The notes under the pieces: generated by a model | Seen by the model: only the letters and a program-made list of their open reading frames with translations | Database searches by the model: none | What the model was told of the DNA's origin: nothing | Assembly (NCBI RefSeq): GCF_000740675.1 | Contig: NZ_JPXI01000039.1 | Span: 248,001 to 312,000 of the forward strand | DNA: 64,000 nucleotides | Source of the DNA: Massilia sp. BSC265 | Lineage (GTDB): Bacteria > Pseudomonadota > Gammaproteobacteria > Burkholderiales > Burkholderiaceae_D | Direction: 5' to 3' | Shown: piece after piece, positions 9,199 to 15,884 of the stretch | How positions within the stretch are numbered: position 1 is the stretch's first letter | How the letters are laid out: each line of letters begins with the position of its first letter | Program-made: the position numbers and the translations under genes

Positions 9199-9879
9199 TT
9201 ATTTCAACTGGTGAATCGTCAGGTTATCGATCGTGTGGCGCGACCAGGTGGTGCGAAATCCTGTGTAGCCCTGCGTGAAGGGGTGGGGGTCGCGATAGGA
9301 AAACACTTCGCGGCCGTCGAGCAGCATGCGGGTGCAGCCGCGGTAGACGGCGATCTCCACCCGGTAGTCGCGGTTGGGCTCGAGCATCCACTCGGGGCCC
9401 AGGCGTTCCGCCACCATCACGCGCTCGCCGCCGCCGTAGCGGCGCAGGCGGGTGGTCTTGTTGTAATTGCCGCCGACGCCGGCATAGTACATGTCCAGGT
9501 CGTCGTAGTCCTCGAACTTGCCCGAGCGGGTGAACAGGTGCTTCCGCGCCGGGTCCCGGGCCATCCAGAAGTGGTTCAGGTCCGACAGCCGGTCGTTCGG
9601 CCCGCCGTCCACGACCACCCGGCGCGTGTAGGCGATCAGGATATCTCCGGACAGCGGCTTGTCGAGCCAGACGGTGGCGCCGGAGTCGACATCGATGACC
9701 AGGCGGCCGTCGCGGTTGCCGATGAAGTTGACCGGCTTGCGCGCATATTCGCTGACGTAGCCCTTCAGCGGACCGTCAAAATTGTCCTCGTAGAGCAAGG
9801 CGCCCTTTTCGCCCCAATGCCCGCAGGCCGCCTGTGCGCTGCCCGCTGCGAGCAGCATGCTTGCCAACAGCGCCTTCAT
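9199..9879 (-). CDS. DUF6250 domain secreted protein
   Basis: A 226-residue protein. The open frame extends further upstream, but the ATG at 9879 gives a clean signal peptide (KALLASMLLAAGSAQA) and overlaps the stop of the upstream CE12 gene by one base (TGATG). The mature part has the DUF6250 pattern: YEDNFDG near the N-terminus, VDSGATVWLDKPLSG, GGPNDRLSDLNHFWMARDP, DMYYAGVGGNYNKTTRLRRY, and a final beta-rich GYTGFRTTWSRHTIDNL. This suggests a concanavalin-like jelly-roll fold. Members occur in RG-I and other pectin loci; I know of no proven activity. Its position between an acetylesterase and a GH105 suggests a lectin, lyase or hydrolase role on the same oligosaccharides. Confidence 0.82.
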   Translation of the reverse strand: MKALLASMLLAAGSAQAACGHWGEKGALLYEDNFDGPLKGYVSEYARKPVNFIGNRDGRLVIDVDSGATVWLDKPLSGDILIAYTRRVVVDGGPNDRLSDLNHFWMARDPARKHLFTRSGKFEDYDDLDMYYAGVGGNYNKTTRLRRYGGGERVMVAERLGPEWMLEPNRDYRVEIAVYRGCTRMLLDGREVFSYRDPHPFTQGYTGFRTTWSRHTIDNLTIHQLK

Positions 9880-11543
9880 CACTGGATGCCCGCTGCCTTC
9901 TCGGAAAAGCAAGGACGCAGCGGATTGCCCGGCATTGCCTTCAGGCCCGCCACCACCCGCTGCGCATTGAATTCGGCGCCGGCGGCATTGGTATGGGTAC
10001 GCGCGTCGGAAAAGAAGGTGTCGACCCGTTCCGCGCCGATCTTGTGGTAGCCATCGGTCACCAGCATGGTCAGGTCCATGAAGTGGGCACCGCCCGCCTG
10101 CGCCACCTGCCTGCCCCATTCGGCGAAGTTGGCGAAGTCGCGCTCCTGCTGCCACTTGTCGCGGTGCGGGATCGGCGAGGCAATGACCACCGTCACGCCC
10201 TTCGCCTTCGCATCCGCCACGTAGCGCGACATGTACCAGCCGTAGCTGTGCACCTGCTCCTTGCTGCCGCTAGGGGTGGTGTCCTCGACGGTTTCCGGCC
10301 CGACGCCGGGTGCCGATGCACGGTTCTTGTTGGCCGGGTCGCCGATGCGGCCGCCGTCGTTGTGGCCGAACTGGATGATGACCATGTCGCCCCCCTTCAT
10401 CTGGCCGAGCACGCGCTCCCAACGGCCTTCGGTGAAGAAGGTGCGGCTGCTGCGGCCGCCGATGGCGGCATTGACCACATTGATTCTCCGGCTATCGAAG
10501 TACTGCGCGATGCGCTCGCCCCAGCCGATGGCGCCGTTCTGGCCGCCGCTCTTGACGGTCGAGTCGCCCACCAGGAACAGGGTCGGCAGCTTCGGGTCCA
10601 GTGGAGATTCTTCACGTACCGTGCGCGCATCGACCACCGGGCGCACGTCCTCGACCGGTTTCAAGAAGGATGCCAGGCGCGGGTCGCCCAGGGTTTTCAG
10701 GCCGCTGACGACCAGCTGCGCATTGAGCATGGCGCCGGCCCAGTTGGTATGGACGCGCTCGTCCGGCACGGTCATGGGAAACATCTTCATCACGGCCTCG
10801 CGGCCCATTTCGTCATAGCGGCGCGCCGCCATCTCGTTCAGGTCGATGAAGCCCACCTTTTCCAGGCGCGCCACTTCCGCAGCCCAGCCGGCGTAGTCGC
10901 CCTTGCCGCGGCGGATCTTGCCGGCATCCGGTCCTTCCTCGTTCCAGAGCTTGCGCGGGATGGGCGAAACGACCACCGGCGTCGCGCCCTTGGCGCGGAT
11001 CTCGGCGATGAACTTGCGCAGGTACCAGCCGTAGCTGTACACGGTCTCGCGCTTCCCGGTCAGCATGTTGTCGATGTCCTGGGATTCGTTGCCGATGCCC
11101 TTGATGGTGCCGCGTGCCCGCTTGTCGTCGTTGATCGGGGAGGCGTCGTTATGACCGAACTGCATCAGGACGATGTCGCCCGGCTTCACCAAGGCCAGGG
11201 TACGCTCCCAGTGGCCGGAGGTGACGTAGGTACGGCTGGACAGGCCGCCGACCGCGCGGTTGACGACGTTCACCTTGGCCGGGTCGAAGTAGGCTGCCAG
11301 CGGATTACCCCATCCCCACTGTCCTTCCGCGCCCTTGCCCTGGCCGTCGTCATGGCCGTTGCGCACGGTCGAGTCGCCGATCAGGATGATCGACGGCAGT
11401 GCAGGATTGGCGGGCTCGGGCAGCTTCACCTGGGCGCGCGCCGGATCGGTATCGACGGCTGCCGGCGGGATTTGGGCCTGCGCCACGCCGCAAGCCAGCA
11501 ACAGCATCGCGCCGGCACGGATCAAGGTGCTCAGGAAGGACAT
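9879..11543 (-). CDS. Tandem two-domain rhamnogalacturonan acetylesterase (CE12-CE12)
   Basis: A 554-residue protein with a signal peptide (LIRAGAMLLLACGVAQAQ) and two complete SGNH domains of the CE12 type. Domain 1 (about residues 45-285) shows GDSTVRNG, GGLSSRTYV, QFGHNDAS and DERVHTNWAGA. Domain 2 (about 315-545) shows GDSTVKSG, GGRSSRTFF, QFGHNDGG and DARTHTNAAGA. Each has its Ser, Gly, Asn and Asp/His blocks, so both should be active on acetylated RG-I. The start at 11543 is preferred over upstream in-frame ATGs because GGAGA lies about 8 bp before it and it gives a normal signal peptide. It is the first gene of the operon running to GH105. The promoter lies in the divergent region shared with the PL22-like gene. 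Confidence 0.9.
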   Translation of the reverse strand: MSFLSTLIRAGAMLLLACGVAQAQIPPAAVDTDPARAQVKLPEPANPALPSIILIGDSTVRNGHDDGQGKGAEGQWGWGNPLAAYFDPAKVNVVNRAVGGLSSRTYVTSGHWERTLALVKPGDIVLMQFGHNDASPINDDKRARGTIKGIGNESQDIDNMLTGKRETVYSYGWYLRKFIAEIRAKGATPVVVSPIPRKLWNEEGPDAGKIRRGKGDYAGWAAEVARLEKVGFIDLNEMAARRYDEMGREAVMKMFPMTVPDERVHTNWAGAMLNAQLVVSGLKTLGDPRLASFLKPVEDVRPVVDARTVREESPLDPKLPTLFLVGDSTVKSGGQNGAIGWGERIAQYFDSRRINVVNAAIGGRSSRTFFTEGRWERVLGQMKGGDMVIIQFGHNDGGRIGDPANKNRASAPGVGPETVEDTTPSGSKEQVHSYGWYMSRYVADAKAKGVTVVIASPIPHRDKWQQERDFANFAEWGRQVAQAGGAHFMDLTMLVTDGYHKIGAERVDTFFSDARTHTNAAGAEFNAQRVVAGLKAMPGNPLRPCFSEKAAGIQ

Positions 11544-11577
11544 TGACGGGGTCTCCATGTGTTTTGGCTTTGCCTTG

Positions 11578-11626
11578 ATTCTATGCGCCACTGCCAAACC
11601 CGGCAGTCATGACGCAGAAAGAATCA
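11578..11626 (-). promoter_or_regulatory. Putative promoter with TGATTCTTTC activator-type motif
   Basis: On the minus strand TGATTCTTTC (11617-11626) lies 37 nt upstream of a -10-like TAGAAT (11578-11583). The same 10-mer with the same 37-nt gap occurs at 31782-31830 and 38237-38285. A short dyad (CTGCC...GGCAG) sits in the gap. It should serve the CE12-DUF6250-GH105 operon. The function is inferred from conservation only. Confidence 0.55.
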
Positions 11627-11698
11627 ATAAAATGATTAGATCTGAGCAACACCTGCTGGGAGAATGAGCGGACAACACCACAATTCGGAGACACCATC

Positions 11699-13048
11699 AT
11701 GCAATTCCGCTTCGCCCCCACCATCTTCTGCCTCGCCGCAGCCCTTACGCTGAGCTTCGACGCCTCCGCCCAGATCGGCAAACGCTTTCCGTCCGAGCGC
11801 AAGGTGGTCAAGGATCCGGTCACCGGCACCATGCTGACTTTCCTGACCAGCAAGCCGCACGGCGACTCCAAGATCTACCCGACCCACCCGCAATGGACCG
11901 CCGACGGCAAATGGCTGGTGTTCCGCTCGCGCCTGGCCGGTAACGAAGCCGTGGCGGTGAACGAAGCGACCGGGGATCTCGTGCAGGTGACCGAAGGCGG
12001 TTACACCGGCATGCTCAACCTCGCGCAGAAGTCGATGAAGCTGTACTACATGCGCAAGGCGGACACGGGACTGCAGATCGTCGAAACCGACCTGGCGCGG
12101 GTCTTTGCCGACAGCGCCGCGGGCCGCATGCAAGCGGCGGCCAGCTACCAGCGCGTGGCCGCCAACCTGCCCGCCGAGCTGGAAGCCGGCGGCGACCTGG
12201 CACTCGACGCGGACGAAGAGTGGGTCTACTTCAAGGTCGGTCCGGGCCAGGCAGCCAGGCACCTGGCGCCCGGCACCAAGATCGAACCGGCCTTCGGCCC
12301 CCGCAAGATGGGTGCCGGCCCGCAGGGCATCGCACGCCTGAACGTGCGCACCGGCGAAGTGAAGCATGTGGTGTCGGTGCCCTTCCAGGTGGGCCACATC
12401 CAGGCCAACCTGTGGAACCCGGGCGAGATCGTGTTCTGCTGGGAGACCGGCGGCAAGTCGCCGCAGCGCACCTGGACCGTCAAGGCGGACGGCAGCGGCC
12501 TGCGCCCGCTTTACCCGGAAGCGCCGTACGAATGGGTGACGCACGAGGCGGTGATCTCGAAGGATGAAGTGGCGATGGCCATCATGGGTCACCGCGCCAT
12601 CCCCGGCGCTGCCAAAGCCGTGGACGCACCGGCCACCGACGTCGGCGGCGCCAACCCGGGCCAGGACGACGGCTGGGGACAGACCGGTACCCGCGAGAAG
12701 CCGACCGGCCTGGCGATCGTCAACCTGCGCACCCGCCAGATGCAGATCGTCGGACAGACCGATTCCGGCAGCGGCCTGTGGCACGTGCACGGCTCCAGCG
12801 ACGGCCGCTTCGCCGTGGGCGACGACTTCAGCCGCAGCGTCTACCTGATCGACCGCCGCAACCGCGAAATGATGCTGCTGACCACCGGCCACAAGACCAC
12901 CGCCGCCGACCACCCACACCCGACCTTCAACGCCGACGGCACCAAGATCCAGATCCAGTCGGCCATGCTGTCGGAAGACGGCCGCTCGATGAACATCGTC
13001 GTGGTGCCGGTGCCGGAAGCCTGGCTGAAGCGCGGCGCCAAGCAGTAA
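11699..13048 (+). CDS. PL22-like oligogalacturonate lyase (seven-bladed propeller), exported
   Basis: A 449-residue protein with a signal peptide ending near DASAQ. The start of the mature protein (GKRFPSERKVVKDPVTG, then LTSKPHGDSKIYPTHPQWT and DGKWLVFRS) matches the N-terminus of Ogl (PL22), including the His-Pro-Gln-Trp segment of the first propeller blades. Later blades show GGYTGMLNL, PFQVGHIQANLWNPGEIVFCWETGG, WVTHEAVI and a C-terminal TTGHKTTAADHPHPTF. The His residues in these segments are plausible Mn-site ligands. Classical Ogl is cytoplasmic and acts on di- and oligogalacturonides; a signal peptide here implies periplasmic digestion. GGAGA sits 6-10 bp before the ATG. It is divergent from the CE12 tandem gene and 23 bp ahead of an esterase gene. 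Confidence 0.82.
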   Translation: MQFRFAPTIFCLAAALTLSFDASAQIGKRFPSERKVVKDPVTGTMLTFLTSKPHGDSKIYPTHPQWTADGKWLVFRSRLAGNEAVAVNEATGDLVQVTEGGYTGMLNLAQKSMKLYYMRKADTGLQIVETDLARVFADSAAGRMQAAASYQRVAANLPAELEAGGDLALDADEEWVYFKVGPGQAARHLAPGTKIEPAFGPRKMGAGPQGIARLNVRTGEVKHVVSVPFQVGHIQANLWNPGEIVFCWETGGKSPQRTWTVKADGSGLRPLYPEAPYEWVTHEAVISKDEVAMAIMGHRAIPGAAKAVDAPATDVGGANPGQDDGWGQTGTREKPTGLAIVNLRTRQMQIVGQTDSGSGLWHVHGSSDGRFAVGDDFSRSVYLIDRRNREMMLLTTGHKTTAADHPHPTFNADGTKIQIQSAMLSEDGRSMNIVVVPVPEAWLKRGAKQ

Positions 13049-13071
13049 AGCGTTATCATCGGGGTATGGAC

Positions 13072-14004
13072 ATGCTCGACAGGAGACACCTGATGAAGGC
13101 AATCGGCGCCGGCCTGTTGGCCACGGCCTTGCCGCCAGCGTTCGGCGCAGGGCCCGCCGTGATTCCCTTATGGCCTGAGGGCGTGCCGGGCGCAAGGCCC
13201 GAACTCGGGCCGAACCGGGTCGACGAGGATGGCCGCACCACCAACATCACCGAGCCGACGCTGACCGTGTACCCGGCGGCGGTGGACCGCCCCAACGGCA
13301 CCGCCGTCATCATTTGCCCGGGCGGCGGCTATGTGCGCCAGTCGACCCGGCGCGAGGGCGAGCAATACGCGCACTGGCTCGGCACCCTGGGCATCACCAG
13401 CTTTGTCCTGACCTACCGCCAGCAGGAATTCGGCCACCCGGCCCCGCTGCGCGACGTGCTGCGGGCGGTGCGCCTGGTACGCTCGCAGGCGGCACGCTTC
13501 AAGGTGCAGCCCGACCGCATCGGCGTGATGGGGAGCTCGGCGGGCGGACACCTTGCCGCCACCGCGGGCACCCTGTACGACCATCCGCTCGGGCGCACCG
13601 GAGCGGAACTGGACAAGGTAAGCGCACGGCCGGACTTCCTGATGCTGATGTATCCGGTGATCGCCATGGAGGGGCCGGCGGTGCACGCCGGTTCGCGCAA
13701 GGCCTTGCTGGGTGGCTCGCCGAAGGCGGCGGACGTCGAGCTGATGTCTCCCGAGCGCCAGGTGACGCCGCAAACCCCGCCGACGCTCTTGATCCATACC
13801 CAGGCCGACCAGGCGGTGCCGGTCGAGAACAGCATCCTGTTCTACCAGGCGCTCACGCGGGCCAAGGTGCCGGCGGAGATGTATCTGTTCGAGCAGGGAT
13901 CGCACGGGATGGGGATGCGGGACGGGCTGGGGACGGCGTCGATCTGGCCGCGCAGGGCGGAGGAGTGGTTGCGAGCGCGTGGGCTGCTCGACCAGGCAAA
14001 ATAA
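13072..14004 (+). CDS. Alpha/beta-hydrolase, probable carbohydrate acetylesterase, Tat signal
   Basis: About 310 residues. The ATG at 13072 is chosen because GGGG lies 7 bp upstream and it keeps a twin-arginine motif (DRRHLMK). An alternative ATG at 13093 has a good AGGAG but loses that motif. The fold is BD-FAE/Axe-like: ICPGGGY (oxyanion loop, HGGG-like), MGSSAGGHLAA (nucleophile Ser), HTQADQAVPVEN (acid Asp) and QGSHGMGM (His). Such proteins deacetylate xylan or pectin, and some remove methyl or feruloyl groups. The neighbouring lyase suggests a pectin ester as substrate. It is co-directional with the PL22-like gene and followed by a palindromic repeat. Confidence 0.82.
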   Translation: MLDRRHLMKAIGAGLLATALPPAFGAGPAVIPLWPEGVPGARPELGPNRVDEDGRTTNITEPTLTVYPAAVDRPNGTAVIICPGGGYVRQSTRREGEQYAHWLGTLGITSFVLTYRQQEFGHPAPLRDVLRAVRLVRSQAARFKVQPDRIGVMGSSAGGHLAATAGTLYDHPLGRTGAELDKVSARPDFLMLMYPVIAMEGPAVHAGSRKALLGGSPKAADVELMSPERQVTPQTPPTLLIHTQADQAVPVENSILFYQALTRAKVPAEMYLFEQGSHGMGMRDGLGTASIWPRRAEEWLRARGLLDQAK

Positions 14005-14006
14005 TC

Positions 14007-14120
14007 GTAGGGTGGGCAGGTTTCCTGCCCACGCGTTCAACTCCACGCAGCGGACCAGGAAAGCCGGTTCAGTACGCGAATGTTGGTTGAACGCGTGGGC
14101 GGCAAAGCCGCCCACCCTAC
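14007..14120. repeat. Composite REP-like palindrome (long form)
   Basis: Outer arms GTAGGGTGGGC and GCCCACCCTAC enclose a second inverted pair, CCCACGCGTTCAAC and GTTGAACGCGTGGG, with about 45 bp of unrelated sequence inside. The element lies between the convergent esterase gene and rhaM. It shares both arm types with the copy at 33744-33913. It looks like a non-autonomous REP/BIME element and could also act as a terminator. Confidence 0.75.
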
Positions 14121-14134
14121 GGCTATAGAACGAA

Positions 14135-14455
14135 TCATGCGAGGTGGAACACCTGCTTCAATGGCCATTCCTTCGGCCGGTTCCCCGGTTCGACTTCCAT
14201 CAGGTCCGCCATGTAATCCCACCAGCGCTTCATTACCGGATGATCGGGTAACGGCCCCAGCTGGTGCCCCGGATGCAGCTTCATGACCGCAAACAGGTCC
14301 AGCGTCTCTTCATCCAGGAAGATCGAATAGTCGTGGATACCTGCCCCGCTCAGCAGCTCGGCCAGGTCCGGCCAGATCTCGTCATGCCGGCGGCGGTACG
14401 CTTCCTCGTTGCCCGCCTTGAGCTTCATGCGAAACGCTCTTGTGGTAATGCTCAT
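14135..14455 (-). CDS. rhaM: L-rhamnose mutarotase
   Basis: A 106-residue cytoplasmic protein of the RhaM/RhaU family, which interconverts the alpha and beta anomers of L-rhamnose so that the isomerase gets its preferred form. The sequence shows FRMKLKAGNEEAYRRRHDEIWPDL at the N-terminus (the His is a conserved active-site residue), then HDYSIFLDEET, DHPVMKRWWDYMADLM and a basic C-terminus, matching the usual ~104-residue length. TTCTCCT-like SD sequence (AGGAGAAGAC on the minus strand) lies just upstream. A strong hairpin with a T-run separates it from rhaI, so it is probably reached by read-through or has its own promoter. Confidence 0.93.
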   Translation of the reverse strand: MSITTRAFRMKLKAGNEEAYRRRHDEIWPDLAELLSGAGIHDYSIFLDEETLDLFAVMKLHPGHQLGPLPDHPVMKRWWDYMADLMEVEPGNRPKEWPLKQVFHLA

Positions 14456-14472
14456 GTCTTCTCCTGCTCAAC

Positions 14473-14499
14473 AAAAAAAGGCGCCTCCGAAGAGGCGCC
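14473..14499 (-). terminator. Rho-independent terminator after rhaI
   Basis: The minus strand reads GGCGCCTC, TTCG, GAGGCGCC followed by seven T. This is a perfect 8-bp stem with a UUCG tetraloop. It lies between the rhaI stop (14510) and the rhaM start (14455), so it should limit or end transcription of rhaI before rhaM. Confidence 0.85.
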
Positions 14500-14509
14500 A
14501 CAACCAGGA

Positions 14510-15817
14510 TCAGACGATGCCGCTGCTGCTCGCGCCCGCCTTGGCTGGGCGCGCGCTGGCGACGCGGTCGCGGTAGCCGCTGGCGCGGTAGGCAGCCACC
14601 GGATCGGCGGCGCCGCCCGAGCGGACGCGGGCCATGGCCAGGATCGGGCCGACGTCGGTGCGGAAGGCGCGCTTCAGGCACTGGGCCGCCTGCAGCACGT
14701 CGTTCTGCTCCTGCAGCGAGGCCAGTTCGTTGCGGTCGACCAGGGCCGACTGCACGAAGGCGCGCTGCACTTCCACCGCGCTGCTCATCAGGCTTTCGAT
14801 CGGATCGGTCACGTTGTGCGACTGGTCCAGCATGTAGGCCGGCTTGAAGCCCGGTCCTTCGCGCAGGGCCGCGTCGGCCAGCTCGTTGAAGACCAGGAAC
14901 AGCTGGAACGGGTTGATCGAGCCCGAATCGAGGTCGTCGTCGCCGTACTTGCTGTCGTTGAAGTGGAAGCCGCCGAGCTTGCCGAACTGCGCCAGGCGCG
15001 CCACGATCATCTCGATGTTGGTGTTCGGGGCGTGGTGGCCCAGGTCGACCAGGCACTTGGCCTTCGGACCGAGCGTAGTGGCGCAGGCGAAGCTGGTGCC
15101 CCAGTCGGCGATGGTGGTGGCGTAGAAGGCCGGCTCGAACAGCTTGTGCTCGATGAAGATGTTCCAGTCGTCCGGCAGCGCGGCGTAGATCTGGCGCATG
15201 CTTTCCAGGTAGCGTTCCAGCGCGCCGCGCAGGTTGCTCTGGCCCGGGAAGTTGGCGCCGTCGCCGACCCAGACGGTCAGGGCCTGCGAGCCGAGCGCCT
15301 TGCCCAGCTCGATGCATTCGATGTTGTGGGCCACGGCCTGGGCGCGTGCCCCGGCGCTGGTGGCGGTCAGGCTGCCGTATTTATAGGTGTGTTCCTGGCC
15401 GACCTGGTCCTGGAAGGTGTTCGAATTGACGGCGTCGAAGCCGAGGCCGAGTTCTTCGGCGGTGCCGCGCAGTTCCTGCACGTCGGTCGGCTTGTCCCAC
15501 GGGAAGTGCAGCGAGACGGCCGGGGTGGCGCGGGTCAGCTGGTTGATCACGGCGCAGTCTTCCATCTTCTCGAAGACGTTGCGCGGCTCGCCGCGGCCCG
15601 GGAAGCGCGCGAAGCGCGTGCCGCCGGTGCCGGCGCCCCAGCTCGGGACCGCCACGGCGAAGGTTTGCGCCAGTGCGGTCAGTTTGTCGATGTCCACACC
15701 GCGGCGCGACAGCACGCCGCCCAGGGCGTCGTAGTCTGCCTGCAGGTTGGCTTCCAGTTTGGCGTTCTGGTCTTGCACCAGGCCTGCGTTGATCACGCCG
15801 CGTTTCGTACTCGTCAT
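14510..15817 (-). CDS. rhaI: L-rhamnose isomerase (RhaI, Pseudomonas/Rhizobium type)
   Basis: A 435-residue cytoplasmic TIM-barrel isomerase converting L-rhamnose to L-rhamnulose. The start at 15817 has AAGGAGAC 6-7 bp upstream; longer in-frame extensions are unlikely. The sequence resembles the P. stutzeri/Rhizobium subtype rather than enteric RhaA. Key segments are VPSWGAGTGGTRFARFPG, FIEHKLFEPAFYAT (metal/substrate Glu-His), CLVDLGHHAPNTNIE (Asp, His) and GGFHFNDSKYGDDDLDSG (His and Asp metal ligands). It lies 67 bp downstream of the aldolase-dehydrogenase gene on the same strand and is followed by a strong terminator. Confidence 0.93.
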   Translation of the reverse strand: MTSTKRGVINAGLVQDQNAKLEANLQADYDALGGVLSRRGVDIDKLTALAQTFAVAVPSWGAGTGGTRFARFPGRGEPRNVFEKMEDCAVINQLTRATPAVSLHFPWDKPTDVQELRGTAEELGLGFDAVNSNTFQDQVGQEHTYKYGSLTATSAGARAQAVAHNIECIELGKALGSQALTVWVGDGANFPGQSNLRGALERYLESMRQIYAALPDDWNIFIEHKLFEPAFYATTIADWGTSFACATTLGPKAKCLVDLGHHAPNTNIEMIVARLAQFGKLGGFHFNDSKYGDDDLDSGSINPFQLFLVFNELADAALREGPGFKPAYMLDQSHNVTDPIESLMSSAVEVQRAFVQSALVDRNELASLQEQNDVLQAAQCLKRAFRTDVGPILAMARVRSGGAADPVAAYRASGYRDRVASARPAKAGASSSGIV

Positions 15818-15884
15818 GCTTTGTCTCCTTCGTGCCTGCGGTGGCGGGGGCTCAGCTCCCCGCTCCGCAGCGTTATAGTTTAAC

